This document shows positions 1-8,364 of a stretch of DNA of 19,195 nt, piece by piece (the first letter of the stretch is position 1; the number at the start of each line of letters is the position of its first letter). The notes below the pieces were generated by a model that was given only the letters and a program-made list of their open reading frames with translations, was not told the origin of the DNA and made no database searches. Source of the stretch: JBFFXF01 sp041569895 (GTDB lineage Bacteria; Planctomycetota; UBA8108; JACQVS01). The position numbers were made by a program, and so were the translations under genes. The stretch lies in NCBI GenBank assembly GCA_041569895.1, contig JBFFXF010000132.1, positions 1-19,195 on the forward strand, given 5' to 3'.

Positions 1-1552
1 GCAGACTGGGACGGTAGACGCGCTCGACGAACCGCTCGAGACCGTCGGCGAAGCGCTTCTGGAAGCGGCCGAAGGCGTTGATGTGCGCCCGGTTCGTCCT
101 CAGGTGCTTGAGGTGCGAGGGCAGGACGAGCTTCGACTCGACCAGCGAGAAGAGGAGCACCGGCGCGACGACGGGCGGTATCTGCTTGGCGAAATCGCCC
201 CACCATCCGTCGAAGTAGAGCAGCGGCAGGAACGCGACGACGGTCGTCAGCACGCCGAACGTCACCGGCACGGCGACCTCGCGCGTCCCCTCGACGGCCG
301 CCTCGAGGGGCTCCATGCCGGTCTTCAGCCTGGAGTAGATGTTTTCGCCGGTGACGATGGCGTCATCGACGACGAGCCCGAGCACGATGATATAGCCGAA
401 GAGACTCATGACGTTCGCCGTGACGCCGAGCCAAGGCATCATCAGCACGCCGCCGGCGAAGCTCACCGGGATCCCAACCACCACCCAGAACGCGAGCCGC
501 GGACGCAGGAAGAGCCCGAGGATGAGAAACACGAGGATGCAGCCCTGGATCAGCGAGCTGGTCAGCGTGCCGAGCCGGCCTCGGATCGACAGCGACTCGT
601 CGTCCCAGACGTAGAGCTGGATGCCCTCGGGGAATCGCGTCGACGCGGTGCTGACGTACTCCTGGACGCTCTCCGATATCCGGATGGCGCTCTCGTTGCC
701 GGTCCGCAGCACCTCGACGAAGAGCGCCGGCGCGCCGTTGAACTCGACGACCTTGTCGCCCTCCTCGAAGCCGTCGTTGACGGTGGCGACCTCGCCGAGC
801 AGGATCTCGGCCCCGTTCGACGCCCGCACCGGCACCCTGGCGAACTCCTCCTCCGTGTACGCCTGGCCGCGCGTGCGGACGATGAGCGTGCCGCTCTCGC
901 TCTGGATCGCTCCGGCGGGGAGGTCGATCGACGAGCGTCGGATGGCGTCCGCGAGCTCGCGGAAGCCGAGGTCGTACGCCTCGAGCCGCTCGGGATCGGC
1001 CTCGATCGAGATCTCGTGTCGCCGCGAGCCCTCGAGGTTGACGCGGCTGATGCCGTCGATCTCGAGGAGGTCCTGCTGCACGCGCCGCGCGACTCTCCAC
1101 AGCTCGTGCGCCGGCAGCTTGCCGGTGACGGCGACCGTGAGCACCTCGAAGTACTGCGTCGAGTCCGGGATCCGGATCGTCGGCCGCTCGGTCTCGCGGG
1201 GGAAGGTGGTGATGCCGTCGATGCGACTCTTGACGTCCTCCATCAGCACGCGCAGGTCGTGGCCGTCCTTCGCCTCGACCCAGATCCGCGCCATGCCGCG
1301 GTAGCCGTCCGAGTGCAGCATCTTGACGCCGTCGAGGCCCTCGAGGGCTTCCTCGATCGGGATGAGGATCGCCCGCTCGACGTCCTTCGCGGTGCCGCCG
1401 CGGTAGGGCATCTGGATGGAGACGCTGTTCCACTGCAGCGCCGGCGTCACCTCGAGCGGCACGCGGAAGAACGCGGTGTAGAGACCCGCGAGCAGGATGC
1501 CCACCATCAGGAAGTTGGCGGCGATGCCGTTGTTGGCGAACCAGCGGATCAT
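1..1552 (-). CDS. RND-family efflux permease (AcrB/MdtB type), C-terminal part outside window
   Basis: Inner-membrane, proton-driven pump subunit of a tripartite RND exporter. The frame opens with MIRWFANNGIAANFLMVGIL, the usual first transmembrane helix, then a periplasmic porter-like region (for example PYRGGTAKDVERAI and IPIEEALEGLDGVK). Around residues 330-440 there are several hydrophobic helices, including LGLVVDDAIVTGENIY; its two adjacent aspartates (D396, D397) match the proton-relay aspartates of transmembrane helix 4 in AcrB. About 517 residues are visible, half of the usual 1,000-1,050; the frame is open to base 1, so this is an edge truncation, not a broken gene. The start ATG lies 5 nt after the adaptor stop, without a clear Shine-Dalgarno, so coupled translation is likely. 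The substrate (drug, metal, lipid) cannot be deduced; the VDDAIV form fits the HAE-type drug/hydrophobe branch better than a metal pump. Confidence 0.95.
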   Translation of the reverse strand, partial: MIRWFANNGIAANFLMVGILLAGLYTAFFRVPLEVTPALQWNSVSIQMPYRGGTAKDVERAILIPIEEALEGLDGVKMLHSDGYRGMARIWVEAKDGHDLRVLMEDVKSRIDGITTFPRETERPTIRIPDSTQYFEVLTVAVTGKLPAHELWRVARRVQQDLLEIDGISRVNLEGSRRHEISIEADPERLEAYDLGFRELADAIRRSSIDLPAGAIQSESGTLIVRTRGQAYTEEEFARVPVRASNGAEILLGEVATVNDGFEEGDKVVEFNGAPALFVEVLRTGNESAIRISESVQEYVSTASTRFPEGIQLYVWDDESLSIRGRLGTLTSSLIQGCILVFLILGLFLRPRLAFWVVVGIPVSFAGGVLMMPWLGVTANVMSLFGYIIVLGLVVDDAIVTGENIYSRLKTGMEPLEAAVEGTREVAVPVTFGVLTTVVAFLPLLYFDGWWGDFAKQIPPVVAPVLLFSLVESKLVLPSHLKHLRTNRAHINAFGRFQKRFADGLERFVERVYRPSL

Positions 1553-1557
1553 GCTGC

Positions 1558-2832
1558 TTACTGGGCCCTGGACTTCTTCTCGTCGCCGGTCTCGTCGATC
1601 GGCGCGAGGCCGACGGCGCCGTTCATCGCGGCGTTCGGGTCCGGGAGGATCTCGACCTTCGCGCCGTCCGGCGCGTAGATGAGGTTGGTGGTGGCGAGCA
1701 GCGCCCCGTCGGGAACCGTCGGATCCCGCACGACGACGCGCTCCTCGTCCGACCAGATCGGCACGATGGTGCGGGAGGAGACGGTGAGCTCGACGGGGTC
1801 GATGAGCAGGATGCGATCGAGCTGTCGCACCGCCCGGCGCGGCAGGACGAGCACGCGCTCGAGCACGCGCCCCGGGATCGACGCCACCACCGGCTGGCCG
1901 ATCCTCAGCGGCGGACGGCCCGACTGGCGTCCGAACGGATCGACGACCCTGGCGATGGCGAAGAGGTCGAGCGATTGCGCATCGAGCGTCCCCTCCGTGC
2001 GGATGATGCTCGCCGTCCACACCGTCTCGTCCTCGCCGAGGGCGTCGCGCAGCTCGACCTCGAGCGGCGGATCCTCTGCTCCCTCCGGCAGGGTCAGAAA
2101 GGCCATGTCGCGCGCGGCGAGCGGCAGCCGCACCTCGGCGTAGTCGATGGCGAAGATGGTGCCGAGCGGCGTGCCCGTGCCGACCGACTGACCGAGGCCG
2201 ACCAGGCGCTGGCGAACGCGGCCGTCGAACGGGGCGCGGATCCTGGTGCGCTCGAGGTTGCGCTCGGCCTGCTCGAGCTGCGCCCTCGCGGACTTGACGG
2301 CCGCCTCGGCCTCGCGCAGTTGCGGCAGGCGGAGGACGAGCTCGTTCGGCTCCTCGTCGTACCCGAGGTCCTCCCAGTTCAAGCGGGCCTGCTTGGCGCG
2401 CGTCTCCTCCTGGGCGTGGGCCGAGATCGCCCGCGCGAGCTGCGCGTTGGCGACAACGACCTGGGTGTCGAAGTCCCGCGAGTCGAGCTCGACCAGGACG
2501 TCACCGGCGGCGAAGAACGCGCCGTCCTCGAACTCGGGCAGGATGTGCGTGATCCTTCCGGCCACCTGGGGGGTCAGCGTCACCTCGTTGTGCGGGCGGA
2601 CCACGCCCCGCGTCGTCACCGTGGTCTCGAAGTCCTGCACCCCCAGCTCCGTGACCCTCGTCTTGATGACGCGCGGCTTGCTCTCCGGCCGCTTCTCCTC
2701 GTCGGGCTCGACGGAGAGAATCGAGTAGCCGATCCACCCGAGCGCGAGCACGCCGAGCGGCAGCACGCCGCGCAGGAGGAACCCCGCGAGGCCGGAACGG
2801 ACGGACCCTGTTTCAGCCCGGGACGACTTCAT
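1558..2832 (-). CDS. RND efflux periplasmic adaptor (HlyD/AcrA membrane-fusion protein)
   Basis: A 424-residue adaptor bridging the permease and the outer-membrane channel. A single N-terminal hydrophobic segment (about 18-40, LLRGVLPLGVLALGWIGY) anchors it in the inner membrane; no lipobox cysteine is seen. A first lipoyl/barrel half lies about 60-120 (VTLTPQVAGRI, GDVLVELD), an alpha-helical hairpin about 122-195, then the second lipoyl half with the hallmark RAPFDG at 199-204, and beta-barrel and membrane-proximal domains to the end. The hairpin contains an insertion-like loop (LNWEDLGYDEEPNEL) that is longer than in many adaptors. The ATG overlaps the TolC-like gene stop as ATGA (4 nt), and the permease follows after 5 nt. 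The frame can be extended upstream to 3363, but that extension only reads the TolC-like gene in another frame. Confidence 0.93.
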   Translation of the reverse strand: MKSSRAETGSVRSGLAGFLLRGVLPLGVLALGWIGYSILSVEPDEEKRPESKPRVIKTRVTELGVQDFETTVTTRGVVRPHNEVTLTPQVAGRITHILPEFEDGAFFAAGDVLVELDSRDFDTQVVVANAQLARAISAHAQEETRAKQARLNWEDLGYDEEPNELVLRLPQLREAEAAVKSARAQLEQAERNLERTRIRAPFDGRVRQRLVGLGQSVGTGTPLGTIFAIDYAEVRLPLAARDMAFLTLPEGAEDPPLEVELRDALGEDETVWTASIIRTEGTLDAQSLDLFAIARVVDPFGRQSGRPPLRIGQPVVASIPGRVLERVLVLPRRAVRQLDRILLIDPVELTVSSRTIVPIWSDEERVVVRDPTVPDGALLATTNLIYAPDGAKVEILPDPNAAMNGAVGLAPIDETGDEKKSRAQ

Positions 2833-4382
2833 CGATCGGTTCTTGCCTCCGGAGCACGACCGGAGCGGTCTCCGGTCTCGGTTCGACGAAAGTTTGTTCG
2901 CGCCGCGATGCGCCGGTCGTCGCGAGACGAGCTCTCGGCGCTGTCGGGGCCCGGTTCCCCGGGCTCGGGAGGAGGCTCCTCGAAGTCGCCCCCGAGCGCG
3001 AGATGAAGGTCGATGCGGTTCTGCAGCCGATCGTTCTGGAGCGAGATCATCGAGCTCCGCGCGTTGAACGCCCGGCGCTGGGCCTCGAGGACGGAGAGAA
3101 TGCCGACGATCCCCTCGGTGTAATCGCGGTACGCTTGGGCCTCGGCGAGGTTCGCCTGCTCGAGCTCGGTCTTCAGGAACTCCTCCTGGCGCTCGAGCGA
3201 GCGCTCCGTCGCCAGCGCCGACTCCACCTCGCGAAACGCTCGCAGGGCGATCGCCGAAAACGACGCCACCGCGATGTCGTTCTGCGCCAGCGCCTGCCGC
3301 GCCGAGGCCCGCAGCGCGCCTCCCCGGTAGATCGGCTGCGCGAGAGAGGCCGCCACGCTCCACGCCAGCGACACCGGATCCCGGATGAGCTCGAGGAGCT
3401 CGAGACTCGGTTCGGTGGTCGATCCGCCGACGCTCAGATTGATCGACGGCAGCAGCGCCTTGCGAGCGGCCGAGGCGCGATCGGCCGAGGCGCGGAGGTC
3501 GCCCGCCGCCGCCACCAGGTCGGGCCTCCGCATCAGGAGCTCCGACGGCAGCCCGGCGGGAACCGATCGCGCCAGCGCCGGCAGCTCGTCACGACCCTCG
3601 ATGAGGGTCGCGGGATACCGGCCGAGGAGCAGCTCGAGCGACCGCCTCGCCTCGTCTCTCGAAAGCTCGCGCGCGATGAGCGAGCGCTCCGCCGAGGCCA
3701 CCTGGTTGCGGCCGAAGTTGACATCGAGCGAGCTCGCCGTCGGGTCGCCGGCGCGGTAGTTGCGCTCGGTGATCTGGTAGTTGCGCTGGAAGGCGTCGCG
3801 TGTCTGTCGGGCCAGGACGAGTTGCTGGCGCGCCGTGATCAGGTTGAACCAGGCCTTCGCGGTGTTCGCCGCCAGCGACAGGCGGGCGCCGCGGTAATCG
3901 GCGAGCTGCGCCCGGTAGTCCTCGATGGTCGCGCGGTGGAGATCGGCGAGCCGTCCCCACAGGTCGAGCTCCCACGACGCGTTCAGGGAGAGCGACGAGT
4001 CCTTGGTGTTGATCTGGAAGTCGCCGGCGTCGTCCTCGATGCGGGTCTCGGAGTACGAGCCCGACACCGACGCGTCGATCCGCGGCAGCCGCGCCGCCCG
4101 CCCGAGAATCGTGCCCTCCTCGACCGAACGCAACCGGGCGGCCGCGACGAGGAGGTCCTGGTTGTACTCGATCGCCTCGGCGACCAGCCGCTCCATCTCG
4201 GGATCCTCGAACTCACGCAGCCACCCGAAGGCGACGTCGCCGCTGTTCTCCTCCGCACCGCTCGTCCACGTCGCGGGGATGGCGAGATCGTCTCCGCCGA
4301 CCCACTCGGGCGGCGGCATGCGGCAGCCGCCCGGCAGAACGAGGAGGAGCAGGGCCGCCATACGCAAGCCACGAAGGCGCAC
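2829..4382 (-). CDS. TolC/NodT-type outer-membrane efflux factor, probable lipoprotein
   Basis: Outer-membrane channel of the tripartite pump. It has the two-fold helical repeat of the family: about FEDPEMERLVAEAIEYNQDL to NLSVGGS, with long alanine-rich helices around beta-strand stretches such as RIDASVSGSYSETRI. NodT-type hallmarks are LDLWGRLADLHRAT, TAKAWFNLITARQQL and RRPDLVAAAGDLRAS. Two starts are possible. The GTG at 4382 gives 517 residues and a proper signal peptide, MRLRGLRMAALLLLVLPGGC; the ATG at 4361 gives 510 residues with no basic n-region, so I chose GTG. Cysteine 20 could be lipidated, but the box (PGGC) is not canonical. The C-terminus has an acidic, proline-rich tail followed by a basic one. 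The stop overlaps the adaptor start by 4 nt. The 71 bp before the gene are mostly a hexanucleotide array. Confidence 0.9.
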   Translation of the reverse strand: MRLRGLRMAALLLLVLPGGCRMPPPEWVGGDDLAIPATWTSGAEENSGDVAFGWLREFEDPEMERLVAEAIEYNQDLLVAAARLRSVEEGTILGRAARLPRIDASVSGSYSETRIEDDAGDFQINTKDSSLSLNASWELDLWGRLADLHRATIEDYRAQLADYRGARLSLAANTAKAWFNLITARQQLVLARQTRDAFQRNYQITERNYRAGDPTASSLDVNFGRNQVASAERSLIARELSRDEARRSLELLLGRYPATLIEGRDELPALARSVPAGLPSELLMRRPDLVAAAGDLRASADRASAARKALLPSINLSVGGSTTEPSLELLELIRDPVSLAWSVAASLAQPIYRGGALRASARQALAQNDIAVASFSAIALRAFREVESALATERSLERQEEFLKTELEQANLAEAQAYRDYTEGIVGILSVLEAQRRAFNARSSMISLQNDRLQNRIDLHLALGGDFEEPPPEPGEPGPDSAESSSRDDRRIAARTNFRRTETGDRSGRAPEARTDR

Positions 4383-4390
4383 GGTACCTG

Positions 4391-4438
4391 CCGTCCCCGG
4401 TCCCGGTCCCGGTCCCGTGCCCGTGCCCGTGCCCGGTC
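4391..4438. repeat. Hexanucleotide array (8 units), G-quadruplex candidate upstream of the outer-membrane factor gene
   Basis: On the plus strand the units read CCGTCC, then CCGGTC three times, CCGTGC three times and CCGGTC. The minus strand, which is the mRNA sense here, carries seven tracts of three or four G separated by three bases. This matches the canonical G3+ N1-7 quadruplex pattern. The array fills most of the gap between the kinase stop (4454) and the GTG start (4382), and ends 8 nt from that start. Confidence 0.9.
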
Positions 4439-4453
4439 TCGATTCGCTCCCGG

Positions 4454-7400
4454 TCACTGGACCTCCGGCGCGTTCGTCCTGAGGTGGACCCGGCGGAAGA
4501 GCGCCGGACGCGAGCTCGTCGAGATGCCGATCGAGCCGAGGCGCAGTGCGGTGTCCTCCATGCGGAGCGTCGGGTCGTCGGGACGCGGCGAGCCGTCGCG
4601 CCACACGCGCGCCTCCACCACCCCGCCGATGGTGCGCAGCTCGAGAATCACGCCGCCGTTGACTGGACCGATGGCGCCGTCGACCTCGGCCTTCTCCTCG
4701 GCGTACTCGAGCCGGCCGAGCACGCAGCGGCCGCCGCGGAAGACGCCGACGTAGTAGAGCGACGCGGTGCCGAGGTCGACGTGGAGGTTGCAGAACACGC
4801 GCCCCTCGCCGACGTCGGCGCGCACCTGGACGGTGACGTCGCCGGAGAAGACCTCCTCGGTGACGAGCCACCCGTCGAAGCGTCGCTCGGCGTTCAGTTT
4901 CGACACGCGGAGACCGTCCGCGGTCGGCTCGACTTCGGCCGGGCAGCACTCGTCGATGATGCGCCAGCTGAACCCCCGGCCGCGACCGGGACGCAGCGCG
5001 TCCGGATCGGCGGTGAAGTCGTCGACGATCTCGCGCTCCGGGACGCCGGTGGGCAGCTCGAGATCCGCGGCCCGCGCCGCGCCGATGAGGATCTCCCGCG
5101 CGCGCTGGAGATCGCCCTCCGAGCCGCGGAGCGACGGCGCTCGACGGAGAAGCAACTCCCACCCCGCTCGCACCAGATATCGCGAGCGGCGGTTCTCCGG
5201 ATCGAGCTCGATGGCGGCGCGGCATGCCCGGGCGAGCTCGAGGCCCGTCACGTCGCCCGCGTCGCCCGGCGAGTCGCCGGCGGTCCCGGAGCCCTGCGCG
5301 ACGTTCTTGATGAGCGCGGCGGCGCGGAGCTGCCGCGGCACCAGTCCGTGCGGGTCCGCCTCGACGGCCCGCTCGCCGGCGGCCACCGCGTCGTCCCAGC
5401 GGCCGAGCCGCAGGTAGAGGTACGTCGTCAGTCGCTCGCGCAGCGCCTCGTCCCGGACGCTCCGCGCCCAACCGAGGGCGTCGGTGAGGTCGGATTCGGG
5501 AACCTTCAGGTGGGACGACACCACCCAGAACGGCAGCACGTCGAGAATCTCCTGTCGCGACCGCAACCGCGAGAACGCACGGCGCGCCAGCGCGGGTTTC
5601 TCCGCCGCGAGGTACACGGTCCCCAGCAGGAGCTCCGACGCGAGCGACGCCGGGTTGCTCGCGCGAGCGCGCACGCAGTCCTCCTCGGCGAGGTCGTGCT
5701 CGCCGTTCGCCAGGCGGGCCGAGGCGCGGGCGAGGTAGCACTCGGTCAGGAATCCGGTGTAGGGCGGCTCGCCGCGCTCGAGGCTCGTGATCAGCCGCGT
5801 CAGGACCTCGGCGGCTCCCGAGGGATCGCCGCGCCGGCGGAGCCCGTCGGCCTCGCTCCAGAGCGCGAGCCAGCTCGGCCGCTCGATCTCCGTGGACGCG
5901 TCGCTCACGCTTGTCTCGTCGCCAGCGAGCCTGCCGCGCAGCAACGCCGCGACCAGGAAGCCGGGATCGACGTCGAGCGCGCGGTCGAGCTCCACGAGGG
6001 CGAGATCGCGATCGCCGGTGACGGCGTACGCGCGCCCGAGGTGGTAGTGCGTCTCGGGCTGACCGGGACACGTGCGCGCCAGCGCCTGGAGGTCGTCGAT
6101 CGCCTCGCGCACGATGTCGCGCCCGGCGATGTCGATCACGTCGCGGAAATCGCTCGGCTCGAAGATGCGGAAGTCGATCCCGGGCACCGAGAGCGGCGGC
6201 GAGGCGGCCCGCAGGACCCACTCGCCCGACTCGAGCTTCGCGACCGCCTCTCCCAGCTTGCCGGGATAGAGCGCGAGTTGACGCCCGTACTCGGCGCGCG
6301 ACATCGAGAACGCCAGCCACGTGACGATGACGATCGCCACGAGGACCGTCGCGGTCGCGATCAGCCCGACGCGGTGCCGCCGCAGCTTCCGTTTCAGCTG
6401 CATCCACACCGCCTCCGGCTTCGCCTCGATCGGCTCGCCCTTGACGAAGCGCGCGACGTCCTGCGCCAGCGCCCCGGCGGTGCGATAGCGCTCGCCGGGA
6501 TCCTTGCGCAGGCACTTCAAGACGATGGTCTCGAGGTCGCGCGGCACACGCGGGTTGATCTTCACGGGCTCGACCGGATCCCGCTCGATGATCTGCGTCA
6601 CCGTGTCGGCGTGATCCCGCCCGACGAACGGCGGCCGCCCGCAGACGGCCTCGTACATCGTCGCCCCGAGCGAGTAGACGTCCGTGCGGTGATCGACGCC
6701 GATCTTCGTGCGACGGGCCTGCTCGGGGCTCATGTAGAGCGGCGTGCCGAGGAAGTCGCCGGAGACCGTCAGCGACTGGTGGCCCTCGAAACGGGCCAGA
6801 CCGAAGTCGAGCACGCGCAGGCGTCCCTCCGGGTCGAGGATCAGGTTCGACGGCTTGATGTCGCGGTGGACGACGCCCTTCGAATGCGCGTGGTGGAGCC
6901 CCTCCGCGACACCGACGAACGCGCGCGCGAGCCGGCCGAAGTAATCGATGCCGTCCCGGGCGCCGAACGGCGTGTCCGCCTCGGGCTCGACCTTCTTGAT
7001 GCCCGCGAGGATCCGCGCCAGGGTCTCGCCCTCGACGTACTCCATCGCGTAGTAGGGCGTGCTCTCCTCGATGCCGAGACCGTGGACATGAACGATGTTC
7101 GGGTGATTGAGCTGACCGGCCGTCTGTGCCTCGCGCATGAACCGCGCCGAGGCTCGGGGATCGGCGGCGACGGCGGCGGGGAGCACCTTGAGCGCCACGC
7201 GTCGGTTCATCGAGTGCTGCCACGCGTCGTACACGACACCCATGCCGCCACGGCCGATCCGCCGCGCGAGACTGTAATCGGCGAACTGCGTCGGGGGCGG
7301 GTGCCAGTCGGCCTCGGGCCCGATGAAGGACTCGAGCATCTCGAGGAGCTCCGGCGCCTCCTCGGGGTGCGCGGCGAGGATCTCGTCCGGATCGATCGAC

Positions 7401-7504
7401 TCGCCACGGTTGAGGCGGTCGACGTACTCGGCGTAGAGCTCGCCGAGCGGATCGCCGGCGTCGTCCGGCTCGGCGGAGAGTCCATCGACGCGCGGGTCAC
7501 GCAT
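4454..7504 (-). CDS. Membrane Ser/Thr protein kinase with TPR region and C-terminal jelly-roll-like domain
   Basis: A 1,016-residue Hanks-type kinase. Order: an N-terminal planctomycete-style leader (1-75), the kinase domain about 77-355, one transmembrane helix about 380-400, a TPR-like helical region about 450-730, and a beta-rich domain about 843-1016. Catalytic elements are intact: glycine loop GRGGMG 84-89, lysine K106, glutamate E125, HRDIKPSN 213-220, DFG 233-235 and MSPEQ 258-262. The C-terminal domain resembles the concanavalin-like/DUF1080 fold, which is inference from strand pattern. Kinase inside, TPR and beta domain outside would make it a receptor kinase. I chose the ATG at 7504 because GGGAGGGG lies 6 nt upstream and ATGCGTGA overlaps the sigma stop by 8 nt; an in-frame ATG at 7537 is less likely. 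The sigma neighbour suggests a joint signalling role. Confidence 0.95.
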   Translation of the reverse strand: MRDPRVDGLSAEPDDAGDPLGELYAEYVDRLNRGESIDPDEILAAHPEEAPELLEMLESFIGPEADWHPPPTQFADYSLARRIGRGGMGVVYDAWQHSMNRRVALKVLPAAVAADPRASARFMREAQTAGQLNHPNIVHVHGLGIEESTPYYAMEYVEGETLARILAGIKKVEPEADTPFGARDGIDYFGRLARAFVGVAEGLHHAHSKGVVHRDIKPSNLILDPEGRLRVLDFGLARFEGHQSLTVSGDFLGTPLYMSPEQARRTKIGVDHRTDVYSLGATMYEAVCGRPPFVGRDHADTVTQIIERDPVEPVKINPRVPRDLETIVLKCLRKDPGERYRTAGALAQDVARFVKGEPIEAKPEAVWMQLKRKLRRHRVGLIATATVLVAIVIVTWLAFSMSRAEYGRQLALYPGKLGEAVAKLESGEWVLRAASPPLSVPGIDFRIFEPSDFRDVIDIAGRDIVREAIDDLQALARTCPGQPETHYHLGRAYAVTGDRDLALVELDRALDVDPGFLVAALLRGRLAGDETSVSDASTEIERPSWLALWSEADGLRRRGDPSGAAEVLTRLITSLERGEPPYTGFLTECYLARASARLANGEHDLAEEDCVRARASNPASLASELLLGTVYLAAEKPALARRAFSRLRSRQEILDVLPFWVVSSHLKVPESDLTDALGWARSVRDEALRERLTTYLYLRLGRWDDAVAAGERAVEADPHGLVPRQLRAAALIKNVAQGSGTAGDSPGDAGDVTGLELARACRAAIELDPENRRSRYLVRAGWELLLRRAPSLRGSEGDLQRAREILIGAARAADLELPTGVPEREIVDDFTADPDALRPGRGRGFSWRIIDECCPAEVEPTADGLRVSKLNAERRFDGWLVTEEVFSGDVTVQVRADVGEGRVFCNLHVDLGTASLYYVGVFRGGRCVLGRLEYAEEKAEVDGAIGPVNGGVILELRTIGGVVEARVWRDGSPRPDDPTLRMEDTALRLGSIGISTSSRPALFRRVHLRTNAPEVQ

Positions 7505-8120
7505 CGTCGTCCCCTCCCTCGCCGAAGCGACGATCACCGAGGTTGAGGCTCTGCGTGTCGCCGAAGCGGTGCTTGAGCTGCCGCGTGGCGCGCAGCAGCA
7601 GGTTGTTGACGGAGCTCACGGTCTTCCCCATGCGCTCGGCGATGTCGCGAATCTGCAGCCCCTCGATGCGGGCGAGGTGGAGCACCTCGCGGTACTCGGG
7701 CTTGAGGTCCTCGAAGGCGCGCTCGAATCGCTCGAAGCGCTCCTCGCGGCGCGCGTCCCGGCTCGGTGACGGATCGTCGGACTCCGGATCACGATCGATC
7801 TGGAGGTGCTTCTTCCTGGTCCGACGTCGCGCGGCGTCGAGGATCAGGTGCGACGCGATCCCCTGGAGCCACCGCACCATCGACCCCTCGCCCCGCCACT
7901 CGAAGCGCGAGATCGAGCCGAGGGCGCGGACGTAGGTGTCCTGCAGGATGTCCTCCGGGTCGACGGCCGTGGCGAGCGCCTCGCCGGTGCGCGAGCGGAT
8001 GGTCGCCATCAGCTGGTCGCGGAAGCGCCCGAAGAGCGCGCCGAAGGCGTCGGCGTCACCCTGACGCGCGCGCTCGACGAGCTCTCTCTCCGCCTGCGTC
8101 TCGCCCATCGTGACCGTCAT
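7497..8120 (-). CDS. RNA polymerase sigma-70 factor, ECF subfamily
   Basis: A 207-residue two-domain ECF sigma factor. Region 2 is about 22-104 with the core-binding and -10 recognition segment VDPEDILQDTYVRAL at 53-67 and GSMVRWLQGIASHLILDAARR after it. Region 4 is about 134-187 with a helix-turn-helix, REVLHLARIEGLQIRDIAE followed by GKTVSSVNNLLLRA. An acidic, serine/proline-rich linker (about 109-130) joins them. No anti-sigma gene follows; the overlapping partner is a Ser/Thr kinase, a pairing known in planctomycetes, where the kinase is thought to control the sigma factor by phosphorylation. The start is uncertain: GAGAGG lies only 2 nt before the ATG at 8120 and 14 nt before the ATG at 8108; both are in frame. 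Confidence 0.93.
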   Translation of the reverse strand: MTVTMGETQAERELVERARQGDADAFGALFGRFRDQLMATIRSRTGEALATAVDPEDILQDTYVRALGSISRFEWRGEGSMVRWLQGIASHLILDAARRRTRKKHLQIDRDPESDDPSPSRDARREERFERFERAFEDLKPEYREVLHLARIEGLQIRDIAERMGKTVSSVNNLLLRATRQLKHRFGDTQSLNLGDRRFGEGGDDDA

Positions 8121-8364
8121 ATCCTCTCAGAGCGCCCCGCCCGGGGCAAACTCTCGCGCATTCTCGAAAAAACCCCCGAACCCCCGAGCTCTCCTCATTG
8201 TACTGGCGAGACTTACGACGGTGTAGGCGGGACCATCCGGTGGGCCGGAAAGGTGGCATCGCGAGCCCGGGCGTGGAGCGGTAGGACGTGGAGCGGCACG
8301 CGGGCGGCGCGATATGATGTGTCCGCTTCCAAACAGCCGGACGAGAGGGGTCGAGACACGACGA
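8121..8364. promoter_or_regulatory. Divergent spacer between sigma factor and sulfatase genes
   Basis: A 244-bp region with no credible gene; it must carry the promoters of both genes. Facing left, TACAAT (minus strand, 8202-8197) is a fair -10 box about 70 nt before the sigma start, but no good -35 is seen. Facing right, TATGAT at 8313-8318 is a fair -10 box about 47 nt before the chosen sulfatase start, also without a clear -35. A short inverted repeat, GCCCCG and CGGGGC at 8134-8147, sits in the sigma leader just upstream of its ribosome-binding region. The stretch near 8165-8185 has a short A/C-rich direct repeat around CCCCCGA. If the sigma factor controls its own gene, its recognition site should be here. 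Confidence 0.4.

Noticed and set aside
83..1678. A 531-residue plus-strand frame
   Set aside because: It is antisense to the RND permease and to the adaptor's 3' end; the composition is typical of a GC shadow and it has no ribosome-binding site.
4391..4438. CRISPR-like array
   Set aside because: Units are contiguous hexamers without spacers, and no cas gene is present.
4484..7546. A 1,020-residue open frame on the plus strand
   Set aside because: It is antisense to the kinase, whose catalytic motifs are intact. The frame is R/E/D/A/L-rich with no domain; long antisense frames are expected at this GC content.
8134..8147. GCCCCG/CGGGGC palindrome as a riboswitch or attenuator of the sigma gene
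   Set aside because: Only six pairs with a 2-nt loop in GC-rich DNA; too short to call as a regulatory RNA, so only noted in the spacer entry.
8314..8364. Upstream start for the sulfatase at 8314
   Set aside because: It would overlap the TATGAT box and add a 17-residue charged extension before a good signal peptide.
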